Below, in pieces: positions 1 to 6,893 of a stretch of 15,659 bases of DNA (positions within the stretch are counted from its first letter, which is position 1; every line of letters starts with the position of its first letter). A model generated the notes under the pieces. That model was not told where the DNA came from. It did no database searches and saw nothing but the letters and a program-made list of their open reading frames with translations. The position numbers and the translations under genes are program-made. Source of the stretch: DATAYF01 sp036272735 (GTDB lineage: Bacteria; Chloroflexota; Ktedonobacteria; Ktedonobacterales; Ktedonobacteraceae). The stretch covers positions 1 through 15,659 of the forward strand of contig DATAYF010000514.1 in the NCBI GenBank assembly GCA_036272735.1. The letters run 5' to 3'.

Positions 1-1137
1 CCATCCCCCCGACCCCAAAGCCAACAACGACTGATATAATTGCAAGTTACTACCGGTCACATCCTGAAAAGGATGCAAAAATCCCATCAAACGAAAGTAA
101 CGATATCCTTTAAACGCCTGGGTTAAGAACACCAATCCACCACACGCCGACGCCAACAAAAATTGCACGATGTTTGCTCCGGCCGTGAAGAACATGGCAA
201 CAGCCAACCCCGCAATAATGATGGCGGTTCCCATGTCGTTTTCCAATAACACCAGGCCGAGGATCAATCCAACCAGGATAATAAACGGTGCCAACCCGTA
301 GAGGAACGTGCCTACCTGATTGCCTTTGCGCGCCAACCAATCAGCAATATACAGGGCCAACACGAGTTTAGTCAACTCGCTTGGTTGAAACAGCGTTACC
401 GACCCGATAGAGAGCCAGCGCGAGGCTCCATAGACGTTGGTTCCAAAGACCAGGACCACGACGAGCAACGGGAAGATCACCACCAGGCCGATGAGCGAGA
501 AGCGCCGCCACTGGCGGTAATCAATGCGCATCGTCACTAGCATAGCGATCCCACCCAGAAACGCCATCAGTAACTGCTTCTGGAAGTAGTATGACGGATC
601 ATGTTGGTTGCGGGCGGCCACAAACGAACTCGCGCTATAAACCATGACCAGGCCGATACATAATAGGACCAGCGTAATCACCAACAACCAGGGGTCGACT
701 CGACCGGCAACGCGCGGCAAGCGCATCTCCAACGCAGCGAGTTTTTTCTGCTCTTCTTCGCTGATCACCTGCATGGCTGAGTCAGGCTCTTCCGCCACAG
801 GTACACGGACAACCCGGCTCGCCGTTACCCCATACGCCCGCTTCGCGCCAGCACGAGCAGCACGACGCCCCAACCCTGGCAGAGCCTTACGCAACGGCAC
901 TGCGGGCTGCGCAACATAATCCTCAGCAGCAAAGCTCACCCGACGCTGCTGCATGCCCTTGCGCATACGCGTCGTCTGGGGCTGTTGCGACTCGTTTTGC
1001 CGTCTAGCCCTGCGCTCTTCCGACGCTAAAGCCGGTGAGCGAAACGTGGGAGGCAACGCACTGCTCCTACTCCGCGTTCTCCGCGAGGAAGGAAGCGCCT
1101 TCCTATTATTTTTTTGTGTGTTCTTCTCTCTTGGCAT
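1..1137 (-). CDS. ftsW: FtsW, septal peptidoglycan glycosyltransferase (SEDS family), C-terminus cut by window edge
   Basis: FtsW polymerises lipid II into septal glycan strands in the cytoplasmic membrane, working with the class B PBP encoded upstream. The 379 visible codons match SEDS proteins: first membrane segment about residues 149-170 ending in VYSASSF, FQPSE at 250-254, the LENDMGTA segment near 298-305, and HPFQD at 355-359. Asp359 is in the position of the conserved catalytic Asp of the family. The visible part ends in the YQSLLALGSGG motif. The ATG at 1137 is the first possible start because an in-frame TAA lies two codons upstream; no good ribosome binding site is visible. Odd: about 145 residues precede the first membrane segment, and the first 110 are rich in Arg, Lys and Ser, far longer than the short cytoplasmic tail usual in FtsW. 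Internal Met codons at 58 and 61 could be later starts. Identity is secure; only the exact start is open. Confidence 0.95.
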   Translation of the reverse strand, partial: MPREKNTQKNNRKALPSSRRTRSRSSALPPTFRSPALASEERRARRQNESQQPQTTRMRKGMQQRRVSFAAEDYVAQPAVPLRKALPGLGRRAARAGAKRAYGVTASRVVRVPVAEEPDSAMQVISEEEQKKLAALEMRLPRVAGRVDPWLLVITLVLLCIGLVMVYSASSFVAARNQHDPSYYFQKQLLMAFLGGIAMLVTMRIDYRQWRRFSLIGLVVIFPLLVVVLVFGTNVYGASRWLSIGSVTLFQPSELTKLVLALYIADWLARKGNQVGTFLYGLAPFIILVGLILGLVLLENDMGTAIIIAGLAVAMFFTAGANIVQFLLASACGGLVFLTQAFKGYRYFRLMGFLHPFQDVTGSNLQLYQSLLALGSGGW

Positions 1138-1163
1138 GCATTACGAACATTCTTTGCTGCTGA

Positions 1164-1216
1164 TCCGAACACTTGCGTGTGCAACGCTAGACGCGTCGGC
1201 ATCCTTGGTGTTCGGA
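1164..1216 (-). promoter_or_regulatory. Inverted repeat in the ftsW leader
   Basis: A 9-bp perfect inverted repeat (TCCGAACAC at 1164-1172, GTGTTCGGA at 1208-1216) encloses a small TTGC/GCAA hairpin at 1173-1184 and the palindrome GACGCGTC at 1190-1197. It lies 27 bases before the ftsW start, in the 136-bp gap after the small upstream gene, so it would fold in the ftsW leader. The repeats are seen directly; a regulatory role is inference. Confidence 0.4.
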
Positions 1217-1230
1217 CGAAGAGCTTCTAC

Positions 1231-1259
1231 TTGACGTAGAACGTATTTTCTAGTATACT
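1231..1259 (+). promoter_or_regulatory. Sigma-70-type promoter-like sequence, antisense to the dcw cluster
   Basis: TTGACG (1231-1236), a 17-base spacer and TATACT (1254-1259) form a good -35/-10 pair that reads rightwards, against the division genes. No credible sense gene follows; a transcript would be antisense to the small gene at 1274-1582 and to the 3' end of ftsI. It may be fortuitous in this A+T-rich gap. A 6-bp inverted repeat (TTCTAC/GTAGAA, 1225-1241) overlaps the -35. Confidence 0.4.
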
Positions 1260-1273
1260 CATGACATACTTTA

Positions 1274-1582
1274 TTATTGGTTGGAGGTTCGACGATGCTT
1301 GCTGTCAGCGTCTTGCTCCGCTTGCCCTTGTTGTTCTTGCATTATTTCAAGCGCCTGCTCGATATCTTGATCACTTACCTGCCATTGTATGGCGTGCAAG
1401 TCTACAACTTCGGTACCTTGTGCTCGCGCCAGTTCGTTCCAGGGGTCGCTTGTTAAGCCGGGCATTGGCTCCTCGGTGGGAGCATCATGCTGTTGTGGCT
1501 CTCGTGCAAGACCCAATAATTCTTGCCAGGTCTCACTCAAGTCCTGGCGCTCATCTCGTGCGCTACCGTAATCTTTTTTCAT
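1274..1582 (-). CDS. Small acidic hypothetical protein between ftsI and ftsW
   Basis: A 102-residue protein of no family I recognise. It is hydrophilic, rich in Glu, Gln and Asp, and has no membrane segment or signal peptide. Residues 75-95 (DQDIEQALEIMQEQQ region) look helical and could form a coiled coil; the tail is basic (KHRRTSNQ). The start at 1582 (MKKDYG) is chosen because AGGGGGGTG lies about 12 bases upstream; the frame stays open to an ATG at 1612, which has no ribosome binding site. It begins 54 bp after ftsI stops and ends 136 bp before ftsW starts, on the same strand, so it is probably co-transcribed with the division genes. A division-related role is suggested only by position. 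That it is a real gene is likely, not certain: the opposite strand is also open here. Confidence 0.65.
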   Translation of the reverse strand: MKKDYGSARDERQDLSETWQELLGLAREPQQHDAPTEEPMPGLTSDPWNELARAQGTEVVDLHAIQWQVSDQDIEQALEIMQEQQGQAEQDADSKHRRTSNQ

Positions 1583-1636
1583 TGTTAATTCGTTCACCCC
1601 CCTCATACCCATTAAACATAGATAAACGACACGTCT

Positions 1637-3397
1637 TTACTGATCTGGAGCAACACTGTAGGACCACATCAGTTGTTGCGCAATTGCTTGCCACAGCGGT
1701 GCCGCCGCTGTTCCACCATAAATCGTGGCCTGTGGTCGATCAAGCTTTACCAGGATAACAAAACGCGGATGCGACGCTGGCAGATAGCCAATCACCGAAG
1801 CCTCCGTTTGTGTATCCGAGACACCTTGCGTCGTTGCCGTTCCCGTTTTCGCAGCGATACTATAGCCAGGGAACGCGACAGTTTTGGCAAGCCCACTACT
1901 GGCCGACTGCTGTAACATACTGGTCAACGATTGGGCTGCCTGTGCGCTGATAACACGCCGCAATACCTGTGGCCGCGTCTTTGTAGCATGCCCATTTGTC
2001 GTAACCGCCGATACCAGATACGGCTTCATCATCACCCCACCGTTGGCAATCGCCTCGTACGCCATCGCCATCTGGAACGGCGTCGCCAAAATTGACTGTC
2101 CAAAGGACTGGCGCGTCAAATCGCTCGGTGACCAGCCTGGCGATGTACTGCTGCGATAACTACCGGACGCCTCCGCACCACCACCAACACCCGTTGGCTG
2201 ACCAAACCCAAAGCGGGTCAGGTAGGGATAAAAACGACTCGCACCCAGGCGATCATGCGCAACCCAGGCAGCGCCAACGTTGGCGGAATGTTCAAGCACC
2301 TGCGTCATCGTCTCGTGACCATAGCTCAGATCACCCCAGTTCGCGACCGTCTGCGCATTATCAAAATGAATACGCCCCTGATCATTTATCGCTGTATTCG
2401 CTGTAATCACCCCCTGGTCTAGCGCGGCCGCCATCGTCACCGCCTTCATCGTTGACCCCGGCTCATACGCGCAGAAGAGGACTGGATTAAAGTACGCCTC
2501 TTCGCTATCCAGGCAGCCCTTGACGTTAGCATACGCTCCATAATTATTAGGATCGAACGAGGGGGCACCCGCCATCGCCACCACCGCCCCGCTTTGTACA
2601 TCCACCACCACGGCCGAACCACTCTGCGCCCTCATCTCCTGTACCGCTGCCGTCAGGTTATTTTGCACGAAATATTGGATCGCGCTATTAATCGTCAGCG
2701 TTAAATTCGCACCATTGACGGTAGAATGCTGGATATTGTTGCCAACCGTCAAAGGATTGCCATTCAGATCAGTTTCAGCCGTAAAGCTGCCAGCCTTCCC
2801 GGCCAGAAGCGAGTTATACTGCGCCTCGATCCCATACACCCCTTGCCCACCATCACCCTCCTGTACATAACCCAACACCTGCGCCGCCAGGTCGTTCCCT
2901 GGATAAACGCGTAGCGTGTGCGGTTCAAGAAAAATATCGGACAGGTGAAGTTGACGCAATTGTTCGCTCTGCGCCGGATCAATCGTCGTCGCAATACGCA
3001 CCGTTGCTAATCCAGAAGTAAAATCTTGTAGCAACGTCGTCACTGGCACCTGCGCCAACACGTGATGCAGAGACGTGACCAACCCGTGGAGATCAGTTTG
3101 CGCTGTATCGGTATCGGGATGATCTGTCGCGAACTGGATCGGCTCGATATACACATCATCACGCACGACATTGCCAGCTAACAATTGACCATGAACATCA
3201 TAAATGAGCCCGCGTGGCGCGGCGACAATCCCACTCTCCGTGTGCTCCTCGTTGGCCCGTGCAGCCAGACGATAGCCGCCCTGCGATTGCAAAATTTGCC
3301 AGTAATACAACCGGCAAATCATAACCAGCAGGCCAAGACAAACAAGCAAGAAAATAACCATTTGTCTGTTGCGTGCACGTCGTAATTCTGGGCTCAC
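1637..3397 (-). CDS. ftsI: Class B penicillin-binding protein (FtsI/PBP2-type transpeptidase)
   Basis: A 586-residue cell-division transpeptidase that cross-links septal peptidoglycan outside the membrane and is the partner of FtsW. Order of parts: one N-terminal membrane anchor (about residues 13-33), the PBP dimerisation domain beginning with PRGLIYDVHG (61-70), then the transpeptidase domain. All three active-site motifs are present: STMK at 315-318 (nucleophile Ser315), SAN at 371-373 and KTGT at 517-520. No PASTA domain is present at the C-terminus. The start is GTG at 3397: a TAG lies directly upstream in frame, and AAGGTGG sits five bases before the GTG. It follows ftsL by 34 bp. Length and motifs are normal for FtsI/Pbp2b-type proteins, and the place in the dcw cluster favours the septal over the elongation enzyme. 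Confidence 0.95.
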   Translation of the reverse strand: MSPELRRARNRQMVIFLLVCLGLLVMICRLYYWQILQSQGGYRLAARANEEHTESGIVAAPRGLIYDVHGQLLAGNVVRDDVYIEPIQFATDHPDTDTAQTDLHGLVTSLHHVLAQVPVTTLLQDFTSGLATVRIATTIDPAQSEQLRQLHLSDIFLEPHTLRVYPGNDLAAQVLGYVQEGDGGQGVYGIEAQYNSLLAGKAGSFTAETDLNGNPLTVGNNIQHSTVNGANLTLTINSAIQYFVQNNLTAAVQEMRAQSGSAVVVDVQSGAVVAMAGAPSFDPNNYGAYANVKGCLDSEEAYFNPVLFCAYEPGSTMKAVTMAAALDQGVITANTAINDQGRIHFDNAQTVANWGDLSYGHETMTQVLEHSANVGAAWVAHDRLGASRFYPYLTRFGFGQPTGVGGGAEASGSYRSSTSPGWSPSDLTRQSFGQSILATPFQMAMAYEAIANGGVMMKPYLVSAVTTNGHATKTRPQVLRRVISAQAAQSLTSMLQQSASSGLAKTVAFPGYSIAAKTGTATTQGVSDTQTEASVIGYLPASHPRFVILVKLDRPQATIYGGTAAAPLWQAIAQQLMWSYSVAPDQ

Positions 3398-3431
3398 CTA
3401 CACCACCTTCCAGGGTATCCCCCATTCCCTA

Positions 3432-3842
3432 TCATGGGGAAAACGTCGGATCATTCTTTGGTATGGGCCGCAAATTAGGGACGGCTAGCGTCTGGATTTG
3501 CTCGGGATCGGCTGGCACCAGGCCCTGCTTTTGGGCCTGCTCTGCGATATATTCAGGAGAACGCTCACGCGCAATCTGATACATCAGGTCCTGGTTCTGT
3601 CGCTGCAAATTCGCCTGCTGTGCGTGGATATCCTGGATTTGCTGGTTCGCAGCCTCAGCCCGACCCACCTGGCTCAGATACAGCACAGCCATTAAGCCAA
3701 TCAAGCACACGCTGGTAATACACAAAGCAACAGGCCCCATGTGGAAGAACAATGGGTAGAGTTGTCGGCGTCGCTGCGCTACCACGATTGGCTGCGCTGC
3801 TGTATTCCTCTGTGTAGCATTGCGCTTCTTCAGATTGTACAT
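3432..3842 (-). CDS. ftsL: FtsL-like bitopic septum protein
   Basis: A 136-residue protein with FtsL architecture: a basic cytoplasmic N-terminus (KKRNATQRN, then QRRRQ), one membrane helix (about residues 36-57), then a periplasmic coiled coil rich in Gln and Ala (about 60-92) and a Pro-rich tail. FtsL scaffolds and activates the FtsW-FtsI synthase together with DivIC/FtsB. Sequence conservation in this family is very low, so the call rests on architecture and on position between rsmH and ftsI, its usual place. The start is put at ATG 3842, nine bases after AAGGG; an ATG at 3851 would lie directly on that ribosome binding site. The gap to rsmH is about 42 bp. It could also be called a septum formation initiator (DivIC-like) protein. 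Confidence 0.85.
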   Translation of the reverse strand: MYNLKKRNATQRNTAAQPIVVAQRRRQLYPLFFHMGPVALCITSVCLIGLMAVLYLSQVGRAEAANQQIQDIHAQQANLQRQNQDLMYQIARERSPEYIAEQAQKQGLVPADPEQIQTLAVPNLRPIPKNDPTFSP

Positions 3843-3884
3843 ACGCTGCATCCCTTATTCAGTAAACCAGCCATCACTCAACAA

Positions 3885-4877
3885 TCAAGCGATCGAGCCA
3901 ACAAGTACTTCAGCCGCTCGCAGCTTTGCACTGCGGGCGCGAGGGTTATCCGCAATCTCCTGCTCCGTTGGCACCAGTGGCTTCGGCGTCAAGATGCGCA
4001 AGCTTGCCTTATGTCCGCATACGCAGACGGGCATCTTTGGCGGGCAAATACAATCCTTCGCCTCGCGCCGCATAAATTCTTTGACGATCCGGTCTTCCAA
4101 CGAATGAAAAGCGATAATCACCATTCTGCCACCACCGATACCTTGCTCCCCACATATCGCTGACTGCCTCCGTAATACATCGACAATTTGTGGAAGTACG
4201 GTCTCCAGACGCTCCAATTCATGGTTCACGGCGATACGTAGCGCCTGGAAAACACGCGTTGCCGGGTGAATAGCCCCGGCTTTATAAGGAACTCCGGCCG
4301 CCGCGATCTTCGCTAATTGCCCCGTACGCGTAATCGCTTCGTTCGCGCGTACCCGTACGATGCGCCGTGCTATCTGTCGAGCACGCTTCTCTTCACCGTA
4401 CCGCCAGAAAATATCCGCTAACTCCTCTTCCTCCCCACCATTCACCAGGTCGGCCGCAGAAACCTCAAGAGTGCGATCAAGCCGCATATCTAGCGGACCA
4501 TCGGCGCTAAAGGCAAAGCCGCGCTGTGGATCGTCCATTTGGTCTGACGAAAATCCCAGGTCGAGCAGTATCCCCTGCACCGAGGAGACAGGCGACTCGG
4601 CCACAACCTGCGCCAGATCCGCGAAATTGCTATGGACCAATAGCAACCGCCCCGCCTTTACATAGCTCGCCAACCTCATCCGAACACGCTCTAGCGCTTG
4701 CTCGTCGGCATCAATTCCCAGCACGCACCCATCAGGTCCTGAGCGCGCTAGCAGGGCCTCGGTATGACCTCCGCCGCCCAGTGTGCCATCAATGTAGTAT
4801 CCCCCAGACCTCGGTTGCAAAAACCTCAGCGCTTCTTCCAACATTACCGACTTGTGTTGTGTTTGTTCTATACCCAT
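3885..4877 (-). CDS. rsmH: 16S rRNA (cytosine(1402)-N4)-methyltransferase RsmH (MraW)
   Basis: Uses SAM to methylate N4 of C1402 in the decoding centre of 16S rRNA. The 330 residues match the family end to end: HKSVMLEEAL at 8-17, SAM-binding motif I DGTLGGGGHTE at 30-40, GIDADEQAL at 54-62, LLDLGFSSDQMD at 104-115, HPATRVFQALRI at 204-215, IIAFHSLEDRIVK at 254-266 and NPRARSAKLRA at 311-321. Paired cysteines C276/C278 and C285/C287 form the usual CxC..CxCG element. It starts 18 bp after mraZ stops with no clear ribosome binding site of its own, so translation is probably coupled to mraZ. It is in its standard second place in the dcw cluster. Confidence 0.98.
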   Translation of the reverse strand: MGIEQTQHKSVMLEEALRFLQPRSGGYYIDGTLGGGGHTEALLARSGPDGCVLGIDADEQALERVRMRLASYVKAGRLLLVHSNFADLAQVVAESPVSSVQGILLDLGFSSDQMDDPQRGFAFSADGPLDMRLDRTLEVSAADLVNGGEEEELADIFWRYGEEKRARQIARRIVRVRANEAITRTGQLAKIAAAGVPYKAGAIHPATRVFQALRIAVNHELERLETVLPQIVDVLRRQSAICGEQGIGGGRMVIIAFHSLEDRIVKEFMRREAKDCICPPKMPVCVCGHKASLRILTPKPLVPTEQEIADNPRARSAKLRAAEVLVGSIA

Positions 4878-4895
4878 GTTTATGTATCGTTAAAA

Positions 4896-5303
4896 TTAAA
4901 AGGGAATACCGTTCCCTTCCGCTTCTAGTCGTTCTTGATACGCTTGCCAGGCGGCGCGATCCCAAATTTCAAAGTGATCACGCACTCCAGCTATCGTGAC
5001 TTCCGCTTCTATCCTGGCATAGGCGCGTAGCTTCGCAGGTATAACCACGCGTCCCTGTCCATCCAGATCCAATTCACTGGCACTTGGATAGACACGTCGC
5101 TCGAAATCGCGTAGCTCATCGTTCGATTTCCCGGCCACCTGTTCATTAGACTTCTCTTCCCAGCGCTCCATTGTATAGACCGACAAGCAGGTTCCCATGC
5201 CTTTACTAATGACGGAGCCACGATCTATCTGCGCCCGAAAGCGGGCTGGAATCGCTACGCGTCCTTTTGTATCGACTGAGTGCTCATATTCGCCCAAAAA
5301 CAT
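4896..5303 (-). CDS. mraZ: MraZ, transcriptional regulator of the division cluster
   Basis: A 135-residue protein with two SpoVT-AbrB-like DNA-binding halves, each with the DxxGRVxIP signature: DTKGRVAIPARFR at 11-23 and DGQGRVVIPAKLR at 81-93. It begins MFLGEYEHSVD, typical of the family. MraZ forms a ring-shaped oligomer that binds short direct repeats upstream of its own gene and controls the dcw operon. Three such repeats (AAAGTG, 10-bp period) lie about 105-130 bp upstream here, so autoregulation is strongly suggested. The start at 5303 is the family start; AAAGGA lies 14 bases upstream, a rather long spacing. It is the first gene of the minus-strand cluster. Confidence 0.97.
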   Translation of the reverse strand: MFLGEYEHSVDTKGRVAIPARFRAQIDRGSVISKGMGTCLSVYTMERWEEKSNEQVAGKSNDELRDFERRVYPSASELDLDGQGRVVIPAKLRAYARIEAEVTIAGVRDHFEIWDRAAWQAYQERLEAEGNGIPF

Positions 5304-5408
5304 AGACTGCTTGTATATCCTTTACTTGCGCTACTTGCGTTCCACCTGTACAATACTGGCAGAAGTGCTGACCTGGCCATTTCTTTCAAATGATTTTCGG
5401 CTATTCAA

Positions 5409-5434
5409 CACTTTCCCCCACTTTCCCCCACTTT
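5409..5434 (-). promoter_or_regulatory. MraZ boxes: three AAAGTG direct repeats
   Basis: On the minus strand AAAGTGGGGG, AAAGTGGGGG and AAAGTGTTGA follow each other with an exact 10-bp period (CACTTT at 5409, 5419 and 5429 on the plus strand). The hexamer, the following G/T and the period of about one helical turn match described MraZ operators. They lie just downstream of the predicted extended -10, where a bound MraZ ring would block transcription. Confidence 0.85.
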
Positions 5435-5444
5435 CCTCCACCCT

Positions 5445-5453
5445 ATTGTAACA
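5445..5453 (-). promoter_or_regulatory. Extended -10 promoter of the mraZ operon
   Basis: The minus strand reads TGTTACAAT, an extended -10 (TGn plus TACAAT). No good -35 is found 16-18 bases upstream, as allowed for extended -10 promoters. Transcription would start near 5438, next to the MraZ boxes, leaving a leader of about 135 bases before mraZ. Confidence 0.6.
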
Positions 5454-5503
5454 CTTCTAGGGCCTGTAAGGAAAGAGGGGGATGCATCAGATTCCTCCAA
5501 TCT

Positions 5504-5523
5504 GGTGGATAACTTGTGGATAA
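5504..5523 (-). promoter_or_regulatory. Two tandem DnaA-box-like sites upstream of mraZ
   Basis: The minus-strand 9-mer TTATCCACA (5515-5523) is the consensus DnaA box, and TTATCCACC (5504-5512) differs at one base. Both point the same way with an 11-bp period. A 6-bp inverted repeat (CAGATT/AATCTG, 5488-5504) abuts them. They lie about 55-75 bp upstream of the predicted mraZ -10. No dnaA or dnaN gene and no longer run of boxes is here, so this is not called an origin; a replication-linked control of division genes is an inference. Confidence 0.5.
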
Positions 5524-5625
5524 CCTTCGATTTACAGATGTATGACCGAGCTTATCGCTGGTAGGTAGTGATGCGGGTCGATGGCCATATCACCACCCAT
5601 ATACGCGTAACGTTAGCCAGCAACG

Positions 5626-5655
5626 TTGACACCTCGGCGAGCAACATCATACAAT
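5626..5655 (+). promoter_or_regulatory. Promoter of the MBL-fold hydrolase gene
   Basis: TTGACA (5626-5631), an 18-base spacer and TACAAT (5650-5655). A start site near 5662 would give a leader of about 60 bases before the ATG at 5722. The rest of the gap between mraZ and this gene (5304-5721) holds the MraZ boxes, the leftward promoter and the DnaA-like sites; nothing coding was seen. Confidence 0.7.
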
Positions 5656-5721
5656 CAGAAGAGACAATAGCAGCCTTGGTGATACGAGGATGCTTTTTAC
5701 GCGGCTATAAGGACTTCTAAC

Positions 5722-6780
5722 ATGGTAAGTAACCGGCAGAATTCTTCTCCCACACCAGCACAGCAAACTAGTACTATATTCCCTCCAGCCCAGGAAATCA
5801 GCGCGGGCATCTGGAAAATTACGCTGCCCATCCCCTTTCCTTTAAAAACGGTGAATGTTTATGCTCTGGTCGGTAAAACGGGCTGGACGCTGATCGATAC
5901 GGGTATGGGTACGCCAGCGGCACGTGAAGCCTTTACCGCCGGATTGAAAAAAGCCAATCTCAATATTGCCCACCTTCAATCCATTGTCTTGACGCATCAC
6001 CACCCGGACCATATCGGCCTCTCAGGCGAGTTGCAGGAGCAAAGTGGCGCACGCGTTTATATGCATCCTATCGATGAGCAAACCCTGCATTTCATCTGGT
6101 CAGAAACCACACCGCGCCGCTTTAGCGCTGTCTCCAATTTTTTTCGCCAGCACGGCATGGAGCCCACGACTCCGACGCTCACCGAGACACCACCGCCCGA
6201 CCCCAAAGCCATGCGCGCGGTGCTACGCGTCCCCCCGCACGAAGCATTTACACTGGTAGAGGATGGCGAGACGCTGGAAATCGCGGGCGAACGCTACGAA
6301 GTGTTCTGGGTTCCCGGGCATTCCGATGGCTTGATCGCACTTTTCCGCAGACGCGATGGCGTTTTTCTGGCTGCTGACCACGTCCTGCCGCGCATCACGC
6401 CAAATATCGGCCTCTACTCAACGCATGATCGACCCAATCCGCTCGGCGATTATCTCAATTCACTGAGCAAAGTCGCCAATCTGCCAGCCAGCATTGTTCT
6501 ACCGGGACACGGCGAGCCATTCACTCATTTGCACGAGCGCACCGATGAAATTAGCGCGCACCACGCGGAACGCCTGCACCACATTTTGCAGCTTCTCGCT
6601 CCCGAACCGCGAAGCGCCTACGCCATTACCTGCCAACTTTTCGCTTCACGCCTCAAAAGCGATGATGCCCTGCGCATGGCCTTTGCCGAAGTGCTCGCGC
6701 ACCTGGAATATTTACGCTTCACAGGCAAAGTGGCGCAAAAACTCGTGGCCGACGAGCGTATTCTCTACACGCTCGTCTAA
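5722..6780 (+). CDS. MBL-fold metallohydrolase
   Basis: A 352-residue metallo-beta-lactamase-fold hydrolase. The dinuclear metal site is complete: THHHPDH at 91-97 (HxHxDH), H200 in VPGHSDG, D219 in AADHV and H263 in LPGHGEP. The first strands carry VNVYALVG and TLIDTGMG, as in glyoxalase II and LACTB2-like enzymes. A roughly 40-residue insert (about 125-170, Pro-rich TPPPDPKA) widens the middle, and the C-terminal 80 residues look like the helical, winged-helix-like cap seen in LACTB2-type proteins. No signal peptide, so it is cytoplasmic. The substrate cannot be told from sequence; thioester or lactone hydrolysis is possible. The start is well placed, with AAGGA nine bases upstream, and the gene has its own promoter. 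The stop overlaps an ATG (TAATG at 6778-6782) but tetR more likely starts later. Confidence 0.92.
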   Translation: MVSNRQNSSPTPAQQTSTIFPPAQEISAGIWKITLPIPFPLKTVNVYALVGKTGWTLIDTGMGTPAAREAFTAGLKKANLNIAHLQSIVLTHHHPDHIGLSGELQEQSGARVYMHPIDEQTLHFIWSETTPRRFSAVSNFFRQHGMEPTTPTLTETPPPDPKAMRAVLRVPPHEAFTLVEDGETLEIAGERYEVFWVPGHSDGLIALFRRRDGVFLAADHVLPRITPNIGLYSTHDRPNPLGDYLNSLSKVANLPASIVLPGHGEPFTHLHERTDEISAHHAERLHHILQLLAPEPRSAYAITCQLFASRLKSDDALRMAFAEVLAHLEYLRFTGKVAQKLVADERILYTLV

Positions 6781-6821
6781 TGCAGCGTATGGTGACGAAC
6801 GGGCCGATAAATAATAATCAA

Positions 6822-6851
6822 TTGCATTTTTTTACCCGTGTATGCTATGCT
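6822..6851 (+). promoter_or_regulatory. Possible tetR promoter
   Basis: TTGCAT (6822-6827), an 18-base spacer and TATGCT (6846-6851) lie in the 113-bp gap before the preferred tetR start. The match is moderate. It supports a tetR start at 6894. No copy of the 33-bp palindrome found at 8659-8691 is present here. Confidence 0.45.
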
Positions 6852-6893
6852 GTAGCAACAACATCTACTACAGAGATAGAATTGCAAGAAAGC

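Noticed and set aside
1261..1758. 165-codon open frame on the plus strand directly after a promoter-like sequence
   Set aside because: It is antisense to the small dcw gene and the 3' end of ftsI, has no ribosome binding site, and its translation is a Leu/Arg/Ala-rich shadow with no domain.
5326..5354. Rightward promoter TTGCGC-17-TACAAT inside the mraZ leader
   Set aside because: The -35 is poor, the MBL gene is almost 370 bp away and has a better promoter at 5626-5655.
5504..5523. Replication origin
   Set aside because: Only two DnaA-like boxes, no A+T-rich unwinding stretch and no dnaA or dnaN gene in the window.
6780..6893. TetR start at ATG 6780 overlapping the MBL stop
   Set aside because: It would add 38 residues unlike any TetR N-terminus and would run through a promoter-like sequence; kept only as an alternative.
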